A stretch of 64,000 nucleotides of DNA from Vanilla planifolia (Eukaryota > Streptophyta > Magnoliopsida > Asparagales > Orchidaceae), in assembly GCA_023846275.1 (NCBI GenBank), contig CM043878.1:10299501-10363500 (forward strand). The letters are read 5' to 3'. The translations under genes were made by a program, and so were the position numbers. Below are positions 50,986 to 63,148 of the stretch, one piece after another. How positions within the stretch are numbered: position 1 is the stretch's first letter; each line of letters opens with the position of its first letter. A model generated the notes under the pieces. It was not told the DNA's origin. It did no database searches and saw nothing but the letters and a program-made list of their open reading frames with translations.

Positions 50986-53080
50986 AGTGAATTTGGACCA
51001 ACTGATTTGCTTTATTAAATGTCAAAAATATCTTGAGGACAGCTAACCTACATGTCTTATTCATATTGATGATTGGTTGTACCAAAACGACAATAAATAC
51101 CACTTATGCAGCTTAATTAAAGTTAGAATATCAACTACCTCACTTATATTTTCCAAATATATTCTAGTATTGGATTTCTTTGTAACAAAATTAGTTGATT
51201 TGATTAAGTATATTTATCATATGTTAAGATATTTTAATATATATATATATATACATATAATAAAACTAATTTTTTTATAGTATGTTATGTTTATCGCAAC
51301 TTTTTAATTTAACTAAAACATGTGACATAGTATATATATGTGTGAATTTGGGTATCTCATTGGAACACTGGTTTGAATTTGGTTTACCCATAATTTCCTC
51401 TACATGTAATAGATGGCTATTAGGGTTGGATGCCCCCTAATAATCTTGGAATGTCATTACCTATGGCACCCGTGCAAAATATTAAAACGGGTCAGGCCTA
51501 ACTCAAACCAATCACTTTTCATTAACGAGTCTGATTCGACTTATTAGGCATAACCTGGGTTCAGGGGTCATGCCTTGATCTTATTAACCCAAGCTGTTGT
51601 AAGATTCGTACCTTAGACCAATACTTGGCCTTGACCCGATCAGGGGTCATGCCTTGATCTTATTAATCCTTAGCTCCAAAATCAATAAGTTGAGAATGTA
51701 ATCTTCATCCACTACATATGTTACACTTGCTTTAGTAAACCCAAACTATTATATTTTATCATAAGATTTAACTGAAATAACACTCAACTCAATAAGATAT
51801 TAATAATATTTAGTTTGATTTTGTAATTATCACAAAGAATGATACAATACATTATACCCAATTAATGCCAAAGAACCCATCTTTTATTGAGGTAGTGCAA
51901 TAGAATGTACCAAATGACTCGTGAGGATGTACCAAATGATATCTTGCAAAAGATTGCAAGTGAATTAATGATGGAGATTATTGTTATGAACATTCCATCT
52001 ATTTATAACAGCTCTTACGATCTTATGAAGATACTTCCTCCAACAAAATGGAGTATTGGCAAGACAATTTTCATAGTGAACTTTGTTCAAATATAAGGAC
52101 AACACACCTTTTCCAACTCAATTAAAGTTTTACAATATTGAAGAATTTTTTTTGTGTCCAACATAAATGAATGCAGAATTTGGCTAGCCCATTGAGCTTG
52201 ATTATCGAACACCCTATTACCTTCTTTGAATATGTGCTAGCATTGAATCTCTTTGCAATATAATTTCTTGATTTGATTTAGTGTACTCAATATATGTTAA
52301 GGATTCCCATGCTACCATGGTTCATAGTGAGGTTAGACTATTGTAAGATCCTATAATTATGTTTAATTGGCTCAATTTGTGACATAAATTTAAATCAAAC
52401 AAAATCACCATTGCTTTAACTTTGGTGTTAATTTTAGACCTTATGCAAATTGAGAAAGCTTTGATGGCTTTACTTAAATGAACTATAATATCACTTCCAC
52501 AACTAGTAGGATTGGAACTCTTATTGTTGGAAATATGTGAGCAGTGATGTGCACAATAAGAAATGAATTATGTAAATAAAAAGTTAATTCAATTTGAAAC
52601 AAAAGATTAAGAATCACCAAAATTCTATTAATTAAAGTGCTTATCAGGATATGTTTCTTATAATATAGTTTATAATTTATCACTTATATTCTAGCAAAAA
52701 ATGGATTGAAGGACCACTAAAATCATCTTAGTTGTAGAGTTTGGAAGACTGTAATTTTATTTGTGTGGAGTGCTTGATGAATAGTATTAAGTTGGATATG
52801 TGAGATGGCAAGCTTTATATTAAAATGGTTTCATATATATACTGACCTGATGTAGGACTAGACGAAATTTGCTTAGTTAGAAAATTCGTGACTGATGCAC
52901 AACAAAGAGCAGGGCCGTCTCCCTAAGGGACACACACCTAGATACGATGAGGGTTGAACGCAAAAGGCACAAACCAATGAATCCTAACTAAACTTAGGAT
53001 CGATAGCGGCTAAGAAGTCGCTAAATCGATTACGGCTACACACTTTCAAACACGCAGAAATGGGGAGTATTTAGATTGGT
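50986..53080. other. AT-rich intergenic sequence
   Basis: No gene seen. A 28-bp sequence starting TCAGGGGTCATGCCTTGATC is repeated at 51561 and 51640 (period 79). From about 52890 to 53080 the base composition rises and a short inverted pair (ATCGATAGCG / CGCTAAATCGAT) appears. This piece and 56022-56900 are the two sides of the solo LTR insertion. Confidence 0.55.
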
Positions 53081-53085
53081 TAAGT
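53081..53085. repeat. Target site duplication (left), TAAGT
   Basis: Five bases immediately before the LTR start, identical to 56022-56026. Confidence 0.93.
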
Positions 53086-54375
53086 TGTTATACCCGGTAA
53101 AATATTATAGGTTTAATCTTCAATAATTCGAATTGGCTGGGATGATTTCAAATCGACAGTAGGTTGAGCCAGGAGCTCAATTGGAGGCTATTGGAATTTC
53201 TGAAATTTTCTGGGGATTTTTCGGAGCACCGAGGAATTTTTAAGTAATTTTCCCTGTTTAATTGGATTTTTGGAAATTCAAAAATCTATTTAAATCGGTC
53301 CATTAAACCGGAAATTGGTTTTTACCGCGCATGAACCGGACCAGAGCGGTTCAGCGAAGGCGGGGGCGGTTCGCCGAGTGCGTTTGCGCGTGCGTTTGGA
53401 TAAGCCGCGGATAAGCGGATCGGACGGACGAGAGCAGCGGTGGAGATTAACCGGTTGATCGGGGTTAAGCGGCGTTATTAGAAGGTCAACCGGCACTTAA
53501 TGGGTTCTTAACGGGTTAATACCAGTTTAAAGCGGGGTATTTAACCCGAACTGTTCGACTGTTAGGGTTAGGGTTTCGAACGGCCGGAGACGAAGCTTTC
53601 GCGGCGAACGGCGATATTTTCCGGCAGCCTTTCAAGGGGCTTTTTGTACCTGGAGGTTCGCGGGACCGAGGAGAATCGATTGGTACCGGTTTCGTTCGGC
53701 GAGGAGCAGCGGTTGGTCGCGTGCGAGCTTCACCGTCGCCGGAGAAGAAAGGTAGGAAATTTCAGTTTAAATTAGTTAAATTGGCAAATTAAAAATATGG
53801 ATTATTTTGCAATTAGCTACCGGAGCATGCGAATTGTGGTTTTTTGAAATTTATTAATGCAAATTATTGATTTTAGCATTTTAGGGTTTTCGGAAAAATT
53901 ACACCCGCCGAATTTGGAAATTTTACCGAGCAATTGTTGATTCGATTATGTGCTTAATCATGTTAAGATAGTATCAAATGCTGAAATTTGTTTAATTTCA
54001 TAGAATTGTTAAAATGAGGATTGGATGAAACTTCGGCGGAAATTTTGATTTGAATCTTATAAATTAGTGACATTATTGACAAATTAGGATAGTACGAACA
54101 TCGGATTTTTACTTCTCTTTGATCTCGATCGCCGGAAATCGACGGGGAAAACGAAATTTTCCGGAGGAATCGTCGGCTAGGGTTTCGCGGGCGCCGGGCG
54201 GAGGAAGGAGATGGATTAGATTAATTTCGGTTTAGTTAATTAAGTAATTGTAATTATTCAATATTTATTAATAATTAAATGCTAAACGTCGGCTGGAAAT
54301 TGGATTAAATATTCGGCCGGTGGGTCCTCGATTCAGCGGGATTCGGGCGAACGAACGGGCGGAGGAAAAGATTTA

Positions 54376-54503
54376 ATTCGGAAATTAATCCGAATTTTCG
54401 GGAAATATATGGAATTTAAAATTTAATTTCGGAAATTAATCCGAATTTTTGGAAAAAAGGATATATGTGGAATTTAAATTTTATTCGGAAATTTATTCCG
54501 AAT
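54376..54503. repeat. Three palindromic ATTCGG...CCGAAT units inside the LTR
   Basis: ATTCGGAAATTAATCCGAAT at 54376-54395 is followed by near copies at about 54426-54446 and 54483-54503, spaced 50-57 bp. Each can form a hairpin with a 6-bp stem. Confidence 0.85.
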
Positions 54504-54884
54504 TTCGGAAAATGGATAAAGGGCGGAAATTGATTTTGGAATTTAAAAAGTTCCTGAAGTGAGAAAAAGGTGATTTTAGGAAATCACATAGCCAAGTTGA
54601 AATTTACTGTTGGAAATTATCCATAAATTCAGTGTAGCTAGATTAGTTGGAAGGAAGTGTGACACTTGGATAAGTGCTACCAGAATAGTCAGAATTTTGG
54701 TACAGTTTGTGTTGTTTGGATGGAAATGGCATGGTTTGAGTCAGTTTACTCAGTGTTGGCATATTTCACGGATTGGCATATTGGACCGGACTACTATAGA
54801 CCCTATATGATGTTTTAGGGTAGTTGTGGTAGGTAACTGTGCGGTTCAGACTTAGCTTCCACAGTGTACATGTGACTGGTAGGC

Positions 54885-55165
54885 GCCATGCGTGTTTCGA
54901 GTGGACGAATCCCACTGGCATGCTACCTGGAACCCCAGGCTAGGTTGTGATGCGTGTTTCGAGTGGGCGAATCCCACTGGCATGCTTTGCCTAGGCGCCA
55001 TGCGTGTTTCGAGTGGGCGAATCCCACTGGCATGCTATATAGACGCTGAGGTGTCGGGTGCTAGGCGTTATGATGCGTGTTTCGAGATGGGCAATCCCAC
55101 TGGCATGCTTTGCCTAAGCACCGTGCATGTTTCGAGATGGGCGATCCCACTGGCATGCTACCTGG
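54885..55165. repeat. Five copies of a 35-36 bp hairpin unit inside the LTR
   Basis: Core units start at about 54890, 54952, 55002, 55074 and 55125. Each reads GCGTGTTTCGAG followed by TGGGCGAATCCCACTGGCAT or a close variant. The first three contain or nearly contain AGTGGG-CGAAT-CCCACT, an inverted repeat with a 5-nt loop; the last two have GATGGGC(A/G)ATCCCAC. Linkers differ in length, so the units are dispersed rather than strictly tandem. Confidence 0.9.
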
Positions 55166-56021
55166 AAGCCCAGAGGAGAGCTACTCTGGTGTGACTGGGG
55201 TGACTGTGGTTGGTCGGAGTCTGGGACTGAGAGTGCCTTTCCACCCTACATTGTTATGCTGTATTCCTATACTTTTGCTATTATCCTTCTCTTGCATGTG
55301 AGTTTTTATTAGCTGTCTTTCCTACTGGGCGTAGCTCATTCCTTTTTATCTATATTTTTCCAGTGGCTCGGCAGACTTGACGCCACCCAGTTTTAGGTGG
55401 GATCGTGATCAGTAGGCTAGTGGAGGAGATCTGATCTGTGATTTTCTGAGACATTCTGGTTAGTTGATTGTTGCTGTTGGATGTATTCAGTGAGACTGTT
55501 ATTTTTGTCTTGTATTATGTGAGGGTGATTCTGACTTATGTATCTAGTTGGATGATATTGTATTTATTGGACTTGGATCTTATTCTTGTGATGTAGTTTC
55601 CATTCACTGTTTTACTTTATTGTCTTGGTGATATAGTGTGTGGAGTGCCATAATTTATCTGAGGATGTTATGTATTTTATTTTGATGGTGAGGTCATTAC
55701 ATGACTATGGAACTTAACCGTGGGGGTTCAGACTTCTATTAGACCGATTCTCCTACTGGTATGGGTTAGGAGTATTGGGTCTAGTAGGAGTAACATTGCG
55801 CGAGTTCATCAGTTAATTCAGGAGTCATGAATCCTGATTTGACGGTGTACCCGGGAGATGGGATCCACATTGTTAAGGAAAGTAGGTGTGTAATGATGTG
55901 TTATATCCTATGTTTTTCGTAGGCTACTCAGGTTGGTATGGGACGATCTGAGCTGTCTATATGTAAAAAAAAAAAAAAAATGTATGCCAAAAATCAGCCT
56001 AGGAAAAAATGGGGTGTAACA

Positions 56022-56026
56022 TAAGT
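56022..56026. repeat. Target site duplication (right), TAAGT
   Basis: Directly after the LTR end, identical to 53081-53085. Confidence 0.93.
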
Positions 56027-56149
56027 ACCAGTTGAACTTAAAATATAATTTGTAGTAAAAGTTGCACTTCGCAGAATGAAAATATATTGAAGACAAATTA
56101 ATAATATAGGAATGGAAATTACTTGTAAAAAGGAAGACGAGGAAAAACA

Positions 56150-56900
56150 AAAGTTTCAACTTGAAGATGGTTGAGCGGTGAAGGAAGATGATAGACTGGA
56201 GTGGCGTCTCACCACTTGGACCTTGCGTCCCTCCTCCCAGTATCAGAGCTTTGACGAGTCAGCACGCCAAAGACACTCAGAGCACTCACGAACTCAGAAT
56301 GGAAGCAAAGAACACTCAAAAGCTTGCATTAACTATTCAATCTCCCTTACAACAGAAGAGGACTCCTCCTTATATAAGAATCCATAAGGGTACAAAAGAC
56401 ATTTTGACTCATAACATGGGAATACTAAAGGACACATGGGTAAATTAAAAGTCACCTAAAAATTACAAACCGACTCCTAAAATTCTGAGAAAAATAATTA
56501 AAATTAAGTTCATTCATTTATTTAACCCAAATTTCGGATGGCTGGAGGCGCGGCGGCGGCGGTGCGGGTCGGTGCGGCTGGCGTGGGTCTGCGCGAGTCA
56601 CAGGTCGCGGGTCGGTGCGGGCTGGCGTGGGTCGGCGCGGGTCATCCGGGTAGCTTGGGTAGGCGCCTGGCTGGACTCATGCACAGCGGTTCGGGCAAAC
56701 CCGGATCCGGTTCGGGCACGAGCGGTTTGAAATAGCGGCGGGCGGTTCACTGTGGCGGCGGAGGCGGCAGCCGGTGGCAGGAATAGTGATTTTGGTGATT
56801 TTGGCCTTGTTTTTTTTTTTTTTTTTTTTTTTTGTACAAGACCTGGTCCTTGGACGTCGAAAGTCCTTCTCGAACATGATGTCCTCATCAAGATATTTCC
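56150..56900. mobile_element. Unclassified repeat-derived block with GC-rich core and T24 run
   Basis: Composition changes from AT-rich to very GC-rich at about 56535-56785, with repeated GTGCGGGTCGGTGCGG and GGCGTGGGTC motifs. A run of 24 T follows (56810-56833), then ACCTGGTCCTTGGACGTCGA and AACATGATGTCCTCATCAAG. This layout (GC-rich core, homopolymer, GTCCTCATC end) recalls plant dispersed repeats, but I cannot name the family. Open frames here look like composition artefacts. Confidence 0.4.
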
Positions 56901-59900
56901 GATATGACCTAAGATATTTTATAAAAACTTGAAATTAAAAGTCTTTATAAGAATAGAAAAGGCATTCATGTATGAATTAAAAATTCAACTTCATTTGTGC
57001 CAAGGTCTCATTTCACCATTTAAATAATCACAACAAAAATTAGAGATTATACGCATTTAAAATAAATGATGAAGATACAAAAACTCTGAGTAAAAACCCA
57101 ATGATGAAACAAAATCTAATCATAAACTACTTATCTATATTAACAGTACAATTCTCATCCATAACATCTAAGCTCTTAATTCTCAATATTTTAGATATAT
57201 TATCTATGATGTGAAAATTAACAATATTCTAAATATATCACTAAGTAAACTAAAAACATAATAACATATAAAAATAATGTCGTAATAGAAAGGTATAATC
57301 ATGTTTTAATAATAGAAAATCAATTACCATAATGAAACAAGTTATGATATAAGAAAATCAATAAATCTAATTATAAAATGTGAATATGCACATATCTAAT
57401 CTTTTATGTTTCTCATTTCTCATTTATTATATTTTAAACGGTTCAATCATTTCTTTCTTATAAAGATAAGTCTATTATTATTTCATTCACTCTGTTAATA
57501 TATTTTGATAAATCCTAAATTTCATTCTCTTTAAATAATTATCATTTAAAGTTAATACCAATAATATAGACCTCATAACAGAGTATCCTACACTTAATGG
57601 GTTGTTCTCGCCATATATTATATATAGTTGAATTATGTAGATATATATGGGTTATCTAACCAAAGATTGTCCTTGACTTGTGTCATGCATAGTACATTAG
57701 TATAGATATACATGAGATATCTAGCATTGGGTTGTTCTCATCCTGCATAATGTTTAATAAAATTGTGGAGAAATAATTGAGTTATCATAGCCCAGTATTA
57801 TTCTTGCCCTATTATATATATATATAAGTAACACATGCGGTCATAATATTGTCCAAAAATATTTGAAAAAAATGTATTCCAAAGTATACTAATTATTTTA
57901 TTATATTTTTTTAAATGATACTTAAGCATGTCAAATATTCATATTTCAAATTATTGCCTTAGTCATTATCTTATAAAATTTTTCATTACATACATGTCAA
58001 TAACTATATTTTCATGTAAAATTTTAACTATAAATTTTCATGTAATATTTTTGAGATAGTGTGAAAAATATTTTAGTATTTTTTTATTTAATAAAAGATA
58101 ACATAAAAACATGATATTTTATAAATAATATTAAAAATAATTTATTAATATATTTACATCATAGTTATAGGTATAGTTTTCTTAATCTAAGAGTTAACTT
58201 TCATTTCTACTCATAATAATTCTTTGATTTTAGCTGATCGTACTATAGATGTAGTATACGATATGTATAATCAACTCATTTTCTCAATCCAAGCAGTTTG
58301 GTTTTCACTTTAAAACCAAACCAATTCATCTCGTATTGTATCCAAACTAATTTAAATATTGTTTTTACTTAAATTTGAATGTAACCATGCCATTATATAC
58401 TTAAAACCAAAAGGACTTTAACAAATAATTGTTTACTTATTCTTAGTTACTTAATGCTTTGTTACTTTTGTTATTTCTTTGATGTAACCTTTTCCTCCTC
58501 CTCTTGCTTACAATCTCCTCATCAAGTAGTAACAATGCTTTCGTCTAATGTTCCACAACATTTTCTTCCTTTTTCTTATGATTTCTCTTATACTCATACT
58601 TCTTTTTCTCCTCAAATCACCTCATTTTGGTGGCTTTTAATGACACATCAACGACTCTCACGACAACATCCTTAACTTCTTGACTATATTACCTCACTTA
58701 AGCTCCTAAAAACCTTTAAACACAATTAACTTGAAGTCGTACTCACTTTCATTTAAAGTGATAATGCATAGGTTGGCTTTTATAATCCCTGATGACTTAT
58801 AATTATTCATTAATTATAATTAATTAATTTCAGTTTTATTGATTGTATTAGATTAATCTAAAAACTTAAACAGGCATAATATGGATGTATTTATACTTGA
58901 CATATTTTTCTGCAAAACCCCATAACATTCTAATAACTACAAATGTATCTTCAGCTTGAAGCAATTATCATGCACTAAAAGTTTAAAAAATTGTAAATCT
59001 TCCCATTTTTAGCCAACATTTCCCTATTTATTCATCTACCCTGTGCTAATTATTTTAGACTTAAGTTGACATTATCAAAATTACAAGTCTACATTAGAAA
59101 AATTTTAAAAATAAAAATTATACTCAAATCATTAGAAATTCTTAAGAAAATGTCTATCTCTAAAAACTATAAATTCAATGTCATTTAACTTTTCTCTTAG
59201 AGTTTTTTCTATTTATGTATTCAAATAATGTTTTTGATTAATTTCAAGCATATAATGTATTCTGCAATGTTATATCATTATTTTTAAATTTTTGTTGTAT
59301 AAATAACATATATAAGAAAATTGACTTGGTCACTTTTAATCATACTTGATAAAATTTTTTTTATTTATTTTTCTATAGTTTCTTTCACTTTGATTTGGGT
59401 AAAAATGAAAGCTATTACAATCATTTTTTTTACAAAAATTGTCTCAAAATTTTTGAAAAATATGATTATGAAATCTAGGTTGTCATAAGAAAGGTAATGG
59501 ATTGTCTACGAGTCTCCACCTTAGTAAGGAGATCTTAATAGGTAGTAAGCTACTCTATATGATTTTTCTTGACTTCTAGATAAGAGTTTTTCTTTTGAAT
59601 AGCTCCGACATTGAATTAATAGAGAATTTACCAAACTCCATACCACTTTACCTGTCATGAAAGAAAAAATGAAGTTTATATAGGCAATTTTAATGTAGTT
59701 ATTTTTGTAGCTGCATTGGGTATGGTTTCTGATACTTTTGCTCATTTTATAAAGTCTTCGTCCTGGTTTCCCAATGAAAAGCCAAAATTTAGGGATTCCT
59801 TCATCGAACTCGTACGTGTTTTCTTAGGTTTGAGTGAGGTTTGCAAAATGATAACAAATTGGTTAAGAGGGAGCAGTAACAGTGCTAATCAAGTCAACCT

Positions 59901-62330
59901 TTTTTATGAGTTGCAATGTAGTAGACATGACTTTCTATTTATAAATCCAAGAAGCTAAGCTTACTTTGTTGCATTTAGTATAGAAGTATTTGTTTCTCAT
60001 AAGTTTGGCATAGAGGTTAGTTGAGCTGTAGACTTTCCAATTGAGCTCTAACTATATGTTTTCTTAAGTTCATTAGTTCTACAGCATTTTCTTCTTAAAG
60101 GAGGTTAATCTTTCTCTAGTTTTTTCGATGATACTTGCACACTTGACCACAGTCCCCTTAATAAAAGAATTAATCAAATTTTCAACTATTTTAATAATTT
60201 TATTGGGGGGAAGTTGATGTCATTAAGGAATATATTGATATTAATTATCGAACATGCCTTACTAGCACCAACTTACCCTCCATTAAAAAGAGTTTCTTGT
60301 TCTGACTATTTATTTACCTATGAACCTTAGTTATATCATAAAGCACTTGATCTTTTGCCAAAAGGATATCCCTCTTTATAACATTCTCACTTTCTTGGTG
60401 ATGTATTGACCCAATTTATTCAATTTCTCTCCTTAATAATGGATTTGAACTTACTTGGTCACCCATCTTAAACTTTTTATAATATTAATATACTTAATCA
60501 TAGAGTTCTCATAGGATCTAAGTCTCGTTTGTTTTTAAAATTCCTCTACATGACATCAATTAGTAATAACTCTTTGCCTTCTTAAGTCTAAGTTATTATA
60601 AGCTGATTAATTTTCATTTAATTCATTTTCAAATCATACCATACTAGAGGTGGTTTCATTCTGAAATCGTGCTATACATCCTAGCCTTTATAGTGAGGTA
60701 TTGTCCTAATTAGAATCTAGTTTAGTCCTTATTCATGCAATTCTTTCTTACTTGGTCACCTATTTTGAGATTACTCTAGTTTTAGCATGCATAACCATAA
60801 AGTTCTCATAGGATACAATCCTAAGTTGCTCTCATAAGATGCCTCATTATATCAAGGCTTTTGACTTTATTTATATTATAAAGGAAAATCTTCTCTTTTA
60901 TAGCTGATAAGAAATTATTCATCTCCGCATCCTTCCAATTAGATGCCTACTAGGATCTTCTTCTTGTCTGATTATTCTCCTCTTTATGACATTATACTAT
61001 GATCACTGCTATCCCTCTTTGGTTTTGAATGTTACATTCACATTGTCAAAATATGTAATGACTTACTTTTTAAGAAAAGTGAGATTGTTGATTAAAATTT
61101 TTGACCAAATCATTTTATTAACAACAGTATAAATAAAAGATGGTCACGTTGGTTATTAGGTACATCCAATGTAGCAACCTCAACAAAACATGGGTCCTTT
61201 GGTGTTGGTTAATTTTGATTGTTTACATCATACAATAAGTCATTCCCTCTATTGAATTGGGATAAGCAAGGGTTCTTCTGGATCCATTGCACCTTTGTAG
61301 TGCCTTATTATAGTATGGCCAGTTACCAATTTAGATTAGATATGTACGTTGGCTCTCATTAGTATTTCTTTCATATTAAGATTGCGAAACCCATCATCAG
61401 ATTGCATGACTCATCTTCACAGCATAACTACCATCGACTAAGTACGTTTGTTGGTGCAGACCAACTGGCCTTGTATGTAGCACTCTTGATTCATGTCCAA
61501 TTGATTATTTTTTTGCTTATTCTTTATTGCAAGTTCCAAACTACTTTTTTGGGGAACATTATCTCAATCAGTGCAACATTATTCCTTTATCGGATTGGTC
61601 TGACATTTCATCAATCTTTTGTCTGATTTTTCAAAATTTTAATATAAATTCTTTTTTGAAACTATCAAAATACGAATGGTATCTTAGGGTCTCTATGAAA
61701 CAACCTATCAAATTATCCAAAATTTTTATGAGTCGTTCCTAGAAGGTTGTTTGGAAGATCATATTCTTGTGATAGTTTCAAAGCTTTTGTTGGGTCTAGA
61801 TTTATTTAGCTGTTGGATGATTTGAGGCTTCCTGTTAGATTGTTTGGTTTTTATCAAATTAACTGATCAAAATAATGGATAGTTCAATTGGATGAGCTAG
61901 ATTCTCTTAAACATAAGCAACTAAACAAACTAAATAGTCTAATCGATTGATTAGATATTTTGTTTAATTTTTTATTGTTGTAAATGGTCACTATACTTCT
62001 TTCAATGACTAAATTAATTAATTTAAGAATAAAAGGTACTTTAGTATCAAGATAATGATAAATCAAAGTAGATTATTAAATTACTAGAAGCAAACAATGA
62101 CTGACTTAAGCAATGAGATTGACTAAACAAAGAACAATATAGATAATCTAAAAAGTTTAAGTTTTTGAATGATATAAAACATGATTTTAAAATTAAAAAA
62201 AATTTAAAAATTTTAAATTTCAGGCCACAATAAAATTGCTGCCTTAAATAAAATATGAAATTAAAAAATACAACTCCGAAAATATAATTTTTGATGTTTA
62301 ATAAATCAAACCACCATCTTCTACAGTTCT
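56901..62330. other. AT-rich intergenic sequence upstream of the COMT gene
   Basis: No gene seen on either strand. It contains a roughly 64-bp tandem repeat (57600-57860) and a pair of related 70-bp blocks (60449-60519 and 60748-60814, both with CTTACTTGGTCACC and AGTTCTCATAGGAT). Short open frames have no recognisable domain. Confidence 0.6.
57600..57860. repeat. Tandem repeat, about 64-bp unit, four diverged copies
   Basis: Related starts GTTGTTCTCGCC (57601), ATTGTCCTTGAC (57666), GTTGTTCTCATCC (57731) and ATTATTCTTGCCC (57797) are spaced 65-66 bp. Each is followed by an AT-rich middle and GGTTATCTAACC-like or GTTATCATAGCCC-like ends. Units are strongly diverged. Confidence 0.7.
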
Positions 62331-62339
62331 CCTAACGGC

Positions 62340-62346
62340 TATAAAT
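62340..62346 (+). promoter_or_regulatory. TATA box of the COMT-like gene
   Basis: TATAAAT about 85-90 bp before the ATG, which leaves room for a leader of roughly 60 nt. The leader (AACAAAGCAGAGG onward) is also conserved in the deleted copy, supporting transcription from here. Confidence 0.7.
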
Positions 62347-62430
62347 GCCTTCTTCTCGCCGGAGCGAAACAAAGCAGAGGACACTCACCGTTCTTGCTCT
62401 CAACCAACACTACACCAAGCAAAGATAACA

Positions 62431-63148
62431 ATGGGTTCGCTCCCACAAAGCGACGCAGAAGACGATGCCTGCAACTACGCCATAAAGATCACTAGTTCTG
62501 CAATCCTCCCCATGACCCTCAACGCCGCAATACAGCTCGGTCTCCTCGAGGAAATCGTTGCTGCCGGACTCGGAGCTCAGCTCTCCTCCGAAGAACTCGC
62601 CTCCCGCATCGGCGCTACAAACCCTCTCGCCCCCGCTATGCTCGACCGCGTACTCCGCCTCCTTGCAAGCTACTCCATCGTTACCTCCTCCGAAGCCGCC
62701 GACGCCGATGGCCGGAACACCACCCTTCGCTACGGCGCCGCCCCGGTCTGCAAGTACTTCACGCGCAACAAGGACGGCGTTTCCCTGGCTTCGCTCTCCC
62801 TGATGACCAACCATAAGGTCGCCATGGAAAGCTGGTACCACGTAAAGGATGCAGTTCTCCACGGCGGAGTTCCATTCAACAGGGCGCACGGTGGGTTGAA
62901 CGTGTTCGAGTACCACGCGATTGATCCGAGCTTCAGCAAGGTGTTCAACGCGGCGATGAGGAGCCACTCCGTTGTCATGATGAGTAACATCCTCAGCATG
63001 TATCGGGGGTTCGACGAGGTCAGGGTGTTGGTCGACGTAGGCGGCGGGACGGGAGGAACATTAGGAATGATCACGGCAAAGCATCCGCACATCAAGGGGA
63101 TCAATTTCGATCTCCCCCATGTCATCGCCCAAGCTCCTCCCCTGCCGG
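62431..63148 (+). CDS. COMT-like: COMT-like exon 1
   Basis: 718 nt, residues 1-239 plus one base of Gly240: dimerisation domain, substrate-pocket residues and SAM motif I. It ends CCGG|GTAGGT. Confidence 0.92.

Larger units (their letters stand above)
53086..56021. mobile_element. Solo LTR, 2,936 bp, probably Ty3/gypsy (Del/Tekay-like)
   Basis: Begins TGTTATACCCGGTAA and ends GGGGTGTAACA, giving 5-bp terminal inverted repeats TGTTA/TAACA. It is flanked by a perfect TAAGT duplication. There is no internal gag-pol, primer site or second LTR, so recombination between two LTRs has removed the rest. Start and end sequences and the great length resemble LTRs of Del/Tekay-type chromoviruses; this class call is from memory of the family. 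It has CpG-rich parts at 53300-53760 and 54110-54380, two internal repeat arrays and a 15-17 nt A run near 55965. The intact ends and duplication suggest a younger insertion than the decayed copia and LINE pieces. Open frames inside (for example 54892-55194) are repeat artefacts. Confidence 0.92.

Noticed and set aside
54892-55194. 100-codon open frame with repeated C-F-E-(W/M) and NPTGML segments
   Set aside because: The repeats are simply the LTR hairpin units translated. Parallel open frames exist in the other two frames.
56238-56250. AGTATCAGAGC resembling a retrotransposon primer-binding site (TGGTATCAGAGC)
   Set aside because: No LTR end (CA) directly precedes it and no gag follows, so the match is probably chance or a decayed remnant.
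56538-56735. Gly/Ala/Arg-rich open frame in the GC-rich block
   Set aside because: Composition artefact: stops are rare in such GC-rich sequence, and there is no domain or conserved start context.
62410-62967. 185-codon open frame on the minus strand over the COMT first exon
   Set aside because: It is the antisense shadow of a GC-rich coding exon. The plus-strand product matches the COMT family in full and the minus one matches nothing.
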